Positions 26,024-33,601 of a DNA stretch of 64,000 nucleotides are shown here, piece after piece. The DNA comes from Treponema sp. CETP13. Lineage in GTDB: Bacteria > Spirochaetota > Spirochaetia > Treponematales > Treponemataceae. How positions within the stretch are numbered: the stretch's first letter is position 1; each line of letters starts with the position of its first letter. Both the position numbers and the translations under genes were made by a program. Under the pieces are notes generated by a model, which saw nothing but the letters and a program-made list of their open reading frames with translations, did not search any database and was not told the origin of the DNA. The DNA lies in the NCBI GenBank assembly GCA_001885315.1, contig MLPZ01000007.1, forward strand, positions 84,186-148,185, read 5' to 3'.

Positions 26024-27149
26024 TAATTCGTGAATGAGTGAGGATTTCGTGCCCATCATCTGTGATGAGTACGTCATTTTCTAATCGACATCCGCCTATT
26101 TTTGGATCATATAAACCAGGTTCACATGTTTCAACTACTCCGGGAAGTAAAATAGTCGTGTTATCACCAATAGAACGCATTACCGGAAATTCGTGGCATT
26201 CTAAGCCATAACTATGTCCTAGACTATGCGGCATTATACGTTTTTTTGAGGCAAAAACTTCATCAGCTTTTATCGCGGCTTCACTTACTTTACATCCTGG
26301 TTTATAAAATTTTAAGGATTCTTTATACGCTTTTTCTACAAGTTCGAGCTGTTCTTTTTGTTCTTGTGTGAGAGGTCCTTTTGCAACTGTTAAGGTTGTA
26401 TCACTTGTATATCCTTCCCAAACGACTCCAAAATCGAGGATTGATAAACCTTGTGTTCCCCATGGCCCGTCAGTATATCCAGGAAAACAATGGATTCCCC
26501 AACTGCGAGAAGGACCTGCAGCTAGTGTGTCAAAACCTGTTCTTTCACAACCTGCTTTGCGTAATTCTTTTTCTATAAGAAGTGCTACATCTGTTTCTGT
26601 TTTTATGCTGCCATTACGGATATCTTTTTCTATAATGTCAATAATTTTATCACCAATTGCAGCAGCCTTTTTAATACAATAAATTTCATAATCGTCTTTT
26701 ACAGTTCTCATTGAATCAACAACTGTCATAGATCCTTTTTCACGGCAAATAATCTGCATATCTGCTAGTTCGTCAACATAATGTAAAAATTGTGGGTAGG
26801 GTGTATTACTCGGGATTTCTATTTTAGAATTTTGGGGAACTTTAAGAATTTTCAATAGTCCTTTGAGTGCTTGAATTGGAGTTCGTCCAAAATCGGTGTA
26901 TGGTATGATTTTATCAACGTGGGCTTTTATATTAGCTAAATTTATATCCCAAGGGCATAAAATACTAGACCCATTAACAGTTAGAACAAACATAGCATCC
27001 ATTGGATGTCCTGTAAAATAACGAACATTGGGTGTTCTCATTCCTTCTGTATCTTGAAACATTAAGGCACCAATTCCTTCTTGTGCCATCCAAGTTGCCA
27101 AACTTGCACGTCGCAGAGCATAAATGGCATTTAAATCAAATTTTTTCAT
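26010..27149 (-). CDS. M24-family metallopeptidase (Xaa-Pro aminopeptidase-like)
   Basis: 379 aa from the ATG at 27149 (MKKFDLNAIYALRR), which has GGGAG 7 nt upstream; an ATG 90 nt earlier lacks this. Residues ~1-150 are a creatinase-like N-terminal domain and ~155-379 the pita-bread catalytic fold. Metal ligands are visible: Asp in LDFGVVWEGYTSDTT (two), His in SLGHSYGLECHE, Glu in CEPGLY and Glu in CRLENDV. Such enzymes remove N-terminal residues before proline or cleave Xaa-Pro dipeptides in the cytoplasm. It is monocistronic and convergent with the TPR gene. Assignment to aminopeptidase P or prolidase is not possible from sequence alone. Confidence 0.88.
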   Translation of the reverse strand: MKKFDLNAIYALRRASLATWMAQEGIGALMFQDTEGMRTPNVRYFTGHPMDAMFVLTVNGSSILCPWDINLANIKAHVDKIIPYTDFGRTPIQALKGLLKILKVPQNSKIEIPSNTPYPQFLHYVDELADMQIICREKGSMTVVDSMRTVKDDYEIYCIKKAAAIGDKIIDIIEKDIRNGSIKTETDVALLIEKELRKAGCERTGFDTLAAGPSRSWGIHCFPGYTDGPWGTQGLSILDFGVVWEGYTSDTTLTVAKGPLTQEQKEQLELVEKAYKESLKFYKPGCKVSEAAIKADEVFASKKRIMPHSLGHSYGLECHEFPVMRSIGDNTTILLPGVVETCEPGLYDPKIGGCRLENDVLITDDGHEILTHSRIIKID

Positions 27150-27303
27150 TCTATAACTCCCATTCTGCAAAGTATACACTATTGATAATAAAAAGTGAAA
27201 TAAAAATCGCCTAATACATATCTGGAAATCTTGTAACATATTACTAGGTAATCATTTTGATCTTTCCATTGATAATGCAATGCCAAACACTTGACACGTT
27301 TGC

Positions 27304-27309
27304 TATACT
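27304..27309 (+). promoter_or_regulatory. -10 element of the metal-transporter operon (leaderless)
   Basis: TATACT ends 6 nt before the ATG at 27316, and no SD is present. The best -35 candidate at 17-nt spacing is TGCCAA, which is weak, so an activator or other sigma contact may be needed. The nearby TTGACA (27290-27295) is too close to pair with it. Confidence 0.45.
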
Positions 27310-27315
27310 ACAAAT

Positions 27316-28230
27316 ATGAAAAACAAATATTTACATCATTTTAATTTTATGGTCGCGATTGCTTTGATTGCATCATTGGTGTTGGTTTCCTGCTCGGAAA
27401 AGAAAAATTCATCTCAGGTACAGTCTGAACAACAAGTAACAACCCAAAAAGAGACAGCTGAAAAACCTATTATTGCAGTTTCGATTGTACCAGAGCAGAC
27501 TTTTGTACAAAAAGTGTGTGGTGATGATTATGAAGTGGTAACAATCATTCCGCCAGGATATAGTCCAGAGTCCTATGATCCGACTCCTCTTGAGGCCGAA
27601 AAGTTTAATAAGGCAAAAATTTATTTTACCATTGGGGTTCCAGCCGAAGAAAATATTCTAAAACGAATTTCTTCTGATACTAAAATAGTGCATCTAGAAG
27701 ATATAGTTTCTAAAGCATATGAGGATCGTCATTTTGGTGATACTCGTGATCCCCATATTTGGTTGTCACCTAAAAGAGTTAAAGTTATGGTGAACACGAT
27801 TGCTGAAAATTTAGTTATATTAAAAGAAGGCTCGGCAGACTACATGGAAAATGCAAATCAGTACATTGAAGAATTGTCACAGTTAGAAGTTGATATTACA
27901 CAATTACTTCTTCCAGTAAAAAGTATGTCTTTTGTTGTTTTCCATCCCGCGTTTGGTTATTTTGCTGATGAGTTTGGTTTAAAAATGTATGCATTAGAAG
28001 AAGAAGGTCATGATGCTACGCCTAAAAATCTTATGAATTTAGTAGATTTTGCAAAAGAAAATGGAATTAAAACTATTTTTTATCAAGATGAAATTGATAG
28101 TGCACAGTCGAAATCTTTTGCAGAAGAGATTGGTGGAATATCTGTACCACTTTCTCCATTATCTGCAGATTATACAGCTAATCTTCTAAAAATGGCAAAG
28201 ACGATAAAAGATAGCCAAGTTACTAATTAA
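27316..28230 (+). CDS. znuA: Zinc/manganese ABC transporter substrate-binding lipoprotein (ZnuA/TroA family)
   Basis: 304 aa. Signal peptide with lipobox LVSC (Cys26), so it is anchored as a lipoprotein. Cluster A-I metal-binding fold: AVSIVPEQTFVQKVCGDDYEV, DPHIWLSP, FHPAFGYFADEFGL, EEGHDATPKNL and FYQDEID provide two His and an Asp. The first ligand, normally His in PGxxPHxYEPTP, is Glu here (GYSPESYDPTP), a variant that may shift metal preference. It is the first gene of a znuA-znuC-znuB type operon (20 nt to the ATPase). The start lacks an SD and has a -10 box 6 nt away. Whether the physiological metal is Zn or Mn cannot be decided. Confidence 0.9.
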   Translation: MKNKYLHHFNFMVAIALIASLVLVSCSEKKNSSQVQSEQQVTTQKETAEKPIIAVSIVPEQTFVQKVCGDDYEVVTIIPPGYSPESYDPTPLEAEKFNKAKIYFTIGVPAEENILKRISSDTKIVHLEDIVSKAYEDRHFGDTRDPHIWLSPKRVKVMVNTIAENLVILKEGSADYMENANQYIEELSQLEVDITQLLLPVKSMSFVVFHPAFGYFADEFGLKMYALEEEGHDATPKNLMNLVDFAKENGIKTIFYQDEIDSAQSKSFAEEIGGISVPLSPLSADYTANLLKMAKTIKDSQVTN

Positions 28231-28250
28231 AATAAGGATAGTAAATAGGA

Positions 28251-29123
28251 ATGGGAATAAAAAAAATTGGTGAAACGTCTAAACTTGCAACTAGTGTTGA
28301 TTTGACTAAACCTGCAATAAAGATAAAAGACATTTCTGTATCATATGGGAAGACTCAAGCTTTACAGCATATTTCTCTTTCGGTAAACGAAAAAGATTAT
28401 TTGGGGATTATGGGTCCTAATGGGGGAGGAAAATCGACCCTGTTACGTACTATTTTAGGATTTATAAAACCAGATAATGGAATAGCAGAAGTTTTTGGGT
28501 GTTCTTGTGCAAAAAACAGAGAAATATTAGGGTATGTTCCTCAGTTTTCTTCTGTAGATAAGAATTTTCCAATTTCTGTGCAAAAAGTAGTAGAAACAGG
28601 GCTTTTAAAAGGGAGGGCTCATCCTTTCCATACATATTCTAATGAGCAAAAAGAACAGGCTATGCAACAACTTGAGCGATTGGGAATTGCTGATTTGGCA
28701 AATCGGCAAATTTCGGAATTATCAGGAGGGGAGTTTCAGCGATTACTTATTGCGCGCTCTCTTGCTGCAAATCCTAAGATTTTACTTCTTGATGAACCAA
28801 CTGCAAGTGTAGATCCTTCTTCACGAGAGAAGATTTATAGTCTTTTGGCCGAGTTAAATAAAGAAATGACTATTGTTTTGGTAACACATGATTTAACGGC
28901 TATTTCTTCGAGTATAAAAAAACTTGCTTGTTTAAATCAAACCCTTGTATATCATGGGGAGCCTGTTCTTACAGATGAAGTTGTAGAGGCTATGTATGGT
29001 TGTCCGGTCGATTTGATAGCACATGGTGTTCCTCATCGTGTTTTAGCTGATTCGGCGCATCAATGTGTGCATGGAATTGGCGATAATTGTCCTGTTTGTA
29101 ATGGAGATTCTAAACATGTTTAA
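28251..29123 (+). CDS. znuC: Zinc/manganese ABC transporter ATPase with Cys/His-rich tail
   Basis: 290 aa single ABC domain: Walker A GPNGGGKST, Q-loop VPQFSSVDKNFP, signature LSGGEFQR, Walker B LLLDEPTASVD, switch His in VTHDL. It drives metal import through the ZnuB permease. Beyond the usual ~250 residues, the C-terminus carries HQCVHGIGDNCPVC plus a last His, a cluster of Cys and His that could bind the transported metal and regulate the pump. The gene overlaps the permease gene by 8 nt. The N-terminus has about 20 extra residues before the ABC domain starts (IKIKDISVSYG). Confidence 0.93.
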   Translation: MGIKKIGETSKLATSVDLTKPAIKIKDISVSYGKTQALQHISLSVNEKDYLGIMGPNGGGKSTLLRTILGFIKPDNGIAEVFGCSCAKNREILGYVPQFSSVDKNFPISVQKVVETGLLKGRAHPFHTYSNEQKEQAMQQLERLGIADLANRQISELSGGEFQRLLIARSLAANPKILLLDEPTASVDPSSREKIYSLLAELNKEMTIVLVTHDLTAISSSIKKLACLNQTLVYHGEPVLTDEVVEAMYGCPVDLIAHGVPHRVLADSAHQCVHGIGDNCPVCNGDSKHV

Positions 29124-29949
29124 TGCGCTTTTACAATATAAGTTTTTACAAAATGCTGTTGTAGCAAGTTTACTTGCTAGTATTGTGTGTGGCATTATTG
29201 GTGTAATTATAGTAGAAAAGAAAATGCTTATGATGAGTGGTGGGATTGCTCATACTGCTTTAGGTGGAGTCGGATTGGGATATCTTCTCGGGTTTGCTCC
29301 TATTTTAGGGGCAGTTGGCTTTTCTGTTGCTGCTGCTTTTGGTATAGGAACTGTACGTAAAAAAGGTGGAAAATATGCTGATGTGGCCATTGCTTTATTT
29401 TGGTCTCTAGGAATGGCTTTGGGGATTATTTTTATAGGAATGACGCCTGGGTATCCTCCAGATGTTAACTCCTATTTATTTGGCAGCATTCTTTCGGTAG
29501 CTCGTTCTGATTTGCTGTTAATACTCGTTATGACGGTAATTGTTTTAGCCGTTATTATCTTGTTTTTTAATGATTGGGAAGCATGGCTTTTTGATGAAGA
29601 ATTTTCTGCCGTATCTGGGTTAGCTGTAACTTTTTTAGAATATACAATGTTAGTTCTTGTTGCTCTTACCGTTGTAGCTCTTATTAGAGTTGCCGGAATT
29701 ATAATGGTTATAGCATTACTAGCAGCTCCGGCTGCAACTGCAGGACTATTTGCAAAAAAACTTAAAAGTCGAATGGGTTTAGCTATTGTATTTGGTATTA
29801 TAAGTTGCCTTGGCGGGTTGTGGTTATCATATACTTGGAATATAGCTTCTGGGGCAGTAATAATTCTTTGTAGCGTTGCGCTTTATGTTTTATGTAGTCT
29901 TGTGATTACTATACAACACTATATGGCAAAAAAAAGATTAGCAAAATAA
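29116..29949 (+). CDS. znuB: Zinc/manganese ABC transporter permease (ZnuB family)
   Basis: 277 aa integral membrane protein of the ABC-3 family with about eight transmembrane helices; motifs GGIAHTALGGVGLGYLLG and, near the end, RVAGIIMVIALLAAPAATAG are typical. The ATG at 29116 follows GGAG with 9-nt spacing and overlaps the end of the ATPase gene; earlier in-frame ATGs (29065, 29101) lie deeper inside that gene and lack an SD. It completes a three-gene metal importer. A strong hairpin follows the stop. Confidence 0.93.
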   Translation: MFNALLQYKFLQNAVVASLLASIVCGIIGVIIVEKKMLMMSGGIAHTALGGVGLGYLLGFAPILGAVGFSVAAAFGIGTVRKKGGKYADVAIALFWSLGMALGIIFIGMTPGYPPDVNSYLFGSILSVARSDLLLILVMTVIVLAVIILFFNDWEAWLFDEEFSAVSGLAVTFLEYTMLVLVALTVVALIRVAGIIMVIALLAAPAATAGLFAKKLKSRMGLAIVFGIISCLGGLWLSYTWNIASGAVIILCSVALYVLCSLVITIQHYMAKKRLAK

Positions 29950-29954
29950 AATAG

Positions 29955-29984
29955 ACATGACTTAAGGGACGCCTTAAGTCATGT
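29955..29984. terminator. Long hairpin between convergent znuB and sufB
   Basis: Perfect 13-bp stem ACATGACTTAAGG/CCTTAAGTCATGT with a GACG loop. It starts 5 nt after the znuB stop and 8 nt from the sufB stop. On the minus strand it is followed by a moderately T-rich run (CTATTTTATTTT), so it probably terminates the suf unit best and may serve both directions. Confidence 0.7.
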
Positions 29985-29991
29985 TAAAAAA

Positions 29992-30984
29992 TTATGATAA
30001 AAATCCGTTAATAATTTCTTGTTCTGCTTCTTTTTCTGTAAGACCTAAAGTCATAAGTTTTGTAAGCTGAGCTCCCGCAATTTTGCCGATTGCTGCTTCA
30101 TGAACAAGTCTTGCATCTACATTGTTTGCAGTAATTTCTGGAATTGCCGTAACTCGGCCTTGATCCATAATTATCCCGTCACATTCTACGTGTCCATAGC
30201 ATTTTGTGTTTCCATTTATTTTAGAAACAAACTTTTGATAACTTTTATCTGATGCAATAGAACGCGAAACAACTTGCACGCTTGATCCTTCACCGTTTAA
30301 ATCAACATCAAATTGAGTTTCTGCATATTGTTCTTTATGTGTATGTATTTTTTCTATAACTGATAAATTTGCGCCTTCCCCAAGTTCTGCTTTTGTTTGT
30401 CGAACAGTATAATCAATTCCTTTAATTTGTTGACTTTCCATTTGCATACTAGAATTTTTGCCCATGTGAATTTCAACTCGCGGATTCATTTTTACAACGC
30501 CTGCGTCAGAATGCCTGTTAGCATGAGTTTCACCATAATGTTTTTCTAAATAGGTTACTCGAGCTCCTTCTTCTATAAAAAAGCTATGCTGGCCTCTATG
30601 TTCGGTTTCTTTGGTGTTTCCGTTGTGAATAGCGCAGCCTGCTACAATTGTTACATTTGCATTCTTGCCAATATAGAAGTCATTATTAGCAATATCTGTC
30701 ATACCACTTTGTGTAACTATTGCGGGGATATAGACAAATTCCATTGGAGTATTAGGTTTTACTTTTATAGTTAGAGCTCCTGTTTCTTCATTTGTGGTAA
30801 TAGAAACATTTTTTGTAATTATGCGCTCTGCAACTTTCCCATTTTCTCGAATATTGCAGGCTACAGTAGGAGAGGCTCCTTTTACGCCATTATTTTCAAA
30901 GTCTCCATTTTTTACATCGGTAACTCTCTCTAACAATTCTTTTACAGTCGTATCTAAAGGATGTTGTGTAACTTTTTGTGCCAT
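29992..30984 (-). CDS. sufB: SufB/SufD-family Fe-S scaffold subunit of a two-gene SUF-like system
   Basis: 330 aa, shorter than classical SufB (~480) or SufD (~420), but carrying the SufBD beta-helix core and C-terminal domain (KCYGHVECDGIIMDQG, PEITANNVDARLVHEAAIGKI, LGLTEKEAEQEIINGFL). The conserved His in VHEAAIGK and a Cys in KCYGHVEC are candidate cluster-assembly residues. Its start overlaps the SufC stop by 1 nt and there is no second SufB/D, SufS or SufU gene here. This matches the minimal SufC-SufB arrangement described in anaerobes and archaea (called SMS), where one SufB-like subunit presumably forms a homodimer. It acts in the cytoplasm in Fe-S cluster assembly. Confidence 0.87.
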   Translation of the reverse strand: MAQKVTQHPLDTTVKELLERVTDVKNGDFENNGVKGASPTVACNIRENGKVAERIITKNVSITTNEETGALTIKVKPNTPMEFVYIPAIVTQSGMTDIANNDFYIGKNANVTIVAGCAIHNGNTKETEHRGQHSFFIEEGARVTYLEKHYGETHANRHSDAGVVKMNPRVEIHMGKNSSMQMESQQIKGIDYTVRQTKAELGEGANLSVIEKIHTHKEQYAETQFDVDLNGEGSSVQVVSRSIASDKSYQKFVSKINGNTKCYGHVECDGIIMDQGRVTAIPEITANNVDARLVHEAAIGKIAGAQLTKLMTLGLTEKEAEQEIINGFLS

Positions 30985-31787
30985 TATTTTCCCCCTCTTG
31001 TTGAAACAGTTTTCGATGCTGTGTAATTTTTAGCTGCAAATTCTTTTAAATCAGGTGTGTCACCGGTCATACATTCTTTTAAGTGTCCATCTAGTGAACA
31101 TTTACGAGGATCTCTTGCTGTGATATCAATACGGTCACCTTTTGTAGAAATTGACTGAACTTTTCCTTCGTTAAGCATAACTATTTTATCTGCAATATTC
31201 AGAATTTTTTCCTGATGTGAAATAATGAGGATAGATCCTTTTCTGGTGCTTTTTATGTCGTTAAAAACTTCGATAAGATTTTGAAAACTCCACAAATCAA
31301 TGCCTGCTTCTGGCTCATCAAATAATGAGAGTTGAGGGTTTCTTGCAAGAACTGTAGCTATTTCGATTCGTTTAATTTCACCACCACTTAAGGTAGGGTT
31401 AACTTCCCTTTCTACGTATCCTTTTGCACAAAGCCCCACGGTTGATAAATAGTCACAACATTCACTTGTTTTTAATTTTTTGCCTGCTGCAAGATTAAGA
31501 AGAGTATGAACTTTTATACCTTTAAAGGTGCATGGTTGCTGAAAACTAAATCCAATTCCCATTCGAGCTCTCTCATCTATTGTTTTATTTGTTATGTCTT
31601 CCCCGTTAAAGATGACTTTTCCACTATCTGGTTTTTCAATACCCATAATAACTTTAACCAAGGTAGATTTTCCCGACCCATTAGGCCCAGTAATTGCCAT
31701 GCATGTGAGGTTATCAATTTGTAAATTAATACCATTTAAAATATGTCTTTCACCTCTAGTGAGGTAAATGTTTTCAAGTTCTAACAT
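30984..31787 (-). CDS. sufC: SufC-like Fe-S assembly ATPase
   Basis: 267 aa soluble ABC-type ATPase of the SufC family: Walker A GPNGSGKST, MGIGFSFQQP, signature LSGGEIKR, Walker B LSLFDEPEAGID, switch His in IISHQEK. SufC lacks membrane partners and powers Fe-S cluster assembly on SufB. The SD AAAAGGATA is well spaced. It has its own promoter and is coupled to the following SufB gene. The C-terminal ~40 residues are extra compared with E. coli SufC (248 aa) and contain two Cys (CSLDGHLKEC) that could bind metal; their role is unknown. Confidence 0.9.
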   Translation of the reverse strand: MLELENIYLTRGERHILNGINLQIDNLTCMAITGPNGSGKSTLVKVIMGIEKPDSGKVIFNGEDITNKTIDERARMGIGFSFQQPCTFKGIKVHTLLNLAAGKKLKTSECCDYLSTVGLCAKGYVEREVNPTLSGGEIKRIEIATVLARNPQLSLFDEPEAGIDLWSFQNLIEVFNDIKSTRKGSILIISHQEKILNIADKIVMLNEGKVQSISTKGDRIDITARDPRKCSLDGHLKECMTGDTPDLKEFAAKNYTASKTVSTRGGK

Positions 31788-31832
31788 TTTATATCCTTTT
31801 TGCTACATATAAGTCTTAGCTATATGTGTATG

Positions 31833-31861
31833 AATTTACCGATTTTGTAACCTATAGTCAA
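31833..31861 (-). promoter_or_regulatory. Promoter of sufC-sufB
   Basis: Minus-strand TTGACT (31856-31861), 17-nt spacer, TAAATT (31833-31838). It lies between the Crp/Fnr regulator gene and sufC. No clear regulator palindrome was seen. Confidence 0.65.
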
Positions 31862-31910
31862 TAAAATATAAGTAATGGGAAAATAATACTGTTGGAAAAA
31901 CAACAAAATG

Positions 31911-32612
31911 TCATTCTGTTAGGGGGGTATGAACTCTCTCTTCTAGAAGACTACGATCTTTTATCGTTATAATACCTCTGCTTAGAGATATAGCATTTTC
32001 GTCCTGCAAGTATTTTAATAAGCGAGTGATTACTTCTCGAGCAGTGCCTAAATGATGAGCAATTTGTTCATGAGTAATTTTAAGTATTTCATTGTCTTCT
32101 CGATTAGTTTCATCGAGTAAAAACTCTGAAAGACGTTCATCCATACTTTTAAATAAAACTTGCTGCATAACCCACATTACATCAGAGAAACGAGCACTCA
32201 TAAGTTCGTTTGTATACGTACAAAGGGGCAGTGATTGTGCCATAAGTGTTTTATATGTTGTAGAAGGAATAATCCAAAAATTTGAATTTTTTTCTGTTTC
32301 GACAATAACTTCAAATTGAATACTACTCAATATACAAGAGGCAGATAATAAACACATATCGCCGGAAAAAAGACGGTATAAAGTTATTTCTTTACCTTCA
32401 TCAGACATCATATAGACGCGAAGTTGTCCAGAATTTACTAGTACAAGTCCTATACAATGGTTTTCATCACTTTGCAAAATAGTTCCTTTTTTTGCAGAGT
32501 GAAAGCTTGCTTGACTGTGAAGGATTTTTTGTACATTGGGTTCAAGTTTATTCCAACGTGGAAAAAGGTTATCAAATTCAGATTTATCTGATATGGCTGA
32601 TCTAAAACTCAT
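31911..32612 (-). CDS. Crp/Fnr-family transcription regulator
   Basis: 233 aa from the ATG at 32612 (MSFRSAISDKSEFD). N-terminal cyclic-nucleotide-binding-type beta-barrel (ENHCIGLVLVNSGQLRVYMM, LFSGDMCLLSASCILSS), a dimerisation helix, and a C-terminal winged helix-turn-helix (THEQIAHHLGTAREVITRLLK). The E-x-x-S/T-R-type recognition helix (AREVITRLL) resembles Crp/Fnr members of anaerobes that respond to redox or small ligands. There is no N-terminal Fnr cysteine cluster. A longer reading frame starting at 32756 would overlap the EamA gene and lacks family similarity. No SD; a -10-like TATTCT lies 6 nt before the ATG. It sits directly upstream of sufC, which it might control. Confidence 0.85.
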   Translation of the reverse strand: MSFRSAISDKSEFDNLFPRWNKLEPNVQKILHSQASFHSAKKGTILQSDENHCIGLVLVNSGQLRVYMMSDEGKEITLYRLFSGDMCLLSASCILSSIQFEVIVETEKNSNFWIIPSTTYKTLMAQSLPLCTYTNELMSARFSDVMWVMQQVLFKSMDERLSEFLLDETNREDNEILKITHEQIAHHLGTAREVITRLLKYLQDENAISLSRGIITIKDRSLLEERVHTPLTE

Positions 32613-32667
32613 AGTTCTAGAATAGTACAATATGAAAAAAAAAACAAATAAATCAAGGGGTTTTGAA

Positions 32668-33582
32668 TCAATGTTTAAATTTTTTTTGTAGATAATTTGT
32701 AATCTTTTCTCCGTTTTCTGCAAGAACAATTGCAGAAAAAATAATAATGCATCCAATTGTCATTTTTACTGTTAGTTGCTCATTTAGAAAAATAACACTG
32801 AATATCATTCCAAAGGTTGATTCTAAAGACAAAAAAAGGGTTGCAAGTGATGATGAAAGGTATTTTAAGCTAAAATTTTGTAGAAGATAAGCAATTAACG
32901 TACTAAATACTCCAATATATAGCATGGAACCAATTACAGATGGATTTTTAAGAGCTTCAAAAGGAATAGGGCCTTCCATTAAAGGAGCAGCAATCCATGA
33001 AAAAATTGCTGAAAAAAACATCATTACTATAGTAAGTGCTATGGTATCGTTTTTTTTACTAAATTCTCCGGTAAAAATTATCCCAATCGCAAATCCAACA
33101 CCGCAAAGAAGACTCATCACATCTCCTTTGTTCATAGTTAGAATGGTTTCTATTCCTCCTGATAAAGAAAGTAGAGCAATCCCTGTTATAGATAAAAAAG
33201 CTGCAATAAACACATACCAGCCTGGTTTGTGTTTTGTGAGGGGCCAAGCAATAAGAGGAACGAGCACAACATATATTGTTGTCAAAAAAGCATTTTTCCC
33301 AGCCGTTGTATATTGACAACCTATTGTTTGTAATGCAAATGCAAGAAAATTGAAGAAACTAATAATAATGGCATATTTTATGTATTCTTTGTTTATTAAT
33401 TTTAGTTTTTTGTGAAAAAAGATAACAAGTCCAATTGATGCTATTGTAAACCGGAATGCAAGTATGTAAATAGGGGAAACATAATCTAAGCTGTCTTTTA
33501 CTACGACAAATGCAAATCCCCAAATGCAAGCTACCATAATTGCACTAAAGCTTGCAATAAGCGCCATATTCTTATTATTCAA
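32668..33582 (-). CDS. EamA/DMT-family permease
   Basis: 304 aa with about ten transmembrane helices in two EamA repeats (VACIWGFAFVVVKDSL near the N-terminus; second repeat with TLIAYLLQNFSLKYLSS and LNEQLTVKM). The drug/metabolite transporter superfamily exports or imports small metabolites such as amino acids; the substrate cannot be told. The start codon is TTG at 33582, preceded by TTTGGAG with 8-nt spacing. It lies 19 nt after murJ and 55 nt before the Crp/Fnr gene, so it may belong to a murJ-led transcript. Confidence 0.87.
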   Translation of the reverse strand: MNNKNMALIASFSAIMVACIWGFAFVVVKDSLDYVSPIYILAFRFTIASIGLVIFFHKKLKLINKEYIKYAIIISFFNFLAFALQTIGCQYTTAGKNAFLTTIYVVLVPLIAWPLTKHKPGWYVFIAAFLSITGIALLSLSGGIETILTMNKGDVMSLLCGVGFAIGIIFTGEFSKKNDTIALTIVMMFFSAIFSWIAAPLMEGPIPFEALKNPSVIGSMLYIGVFSTLIAYLLQNFSLKYLSSSLATLFLSLESTFGMIFSVIFLNEQLTVKMTIGCIIIFSAIVLAENGEKITNYLQKKFKH

Positions 33583-33601
33583 TTAATATACTCCAAAAAA
33601 A

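Noticed and set aside
27290..27295. TTGACA as the -35 box of znuA
   Set aside because: It lies only 8 nt from the TATACT box, too close to form a sigma-70 promoter with it.
32613..32756. Extended N-terminus (48 residues) for the Crp/Fnr regulator
   Set aside because: It overlaps the EamA gene by about 90 nt and translates to a hydrophobic non-family sequence; the ATG at 32612 fits the family.
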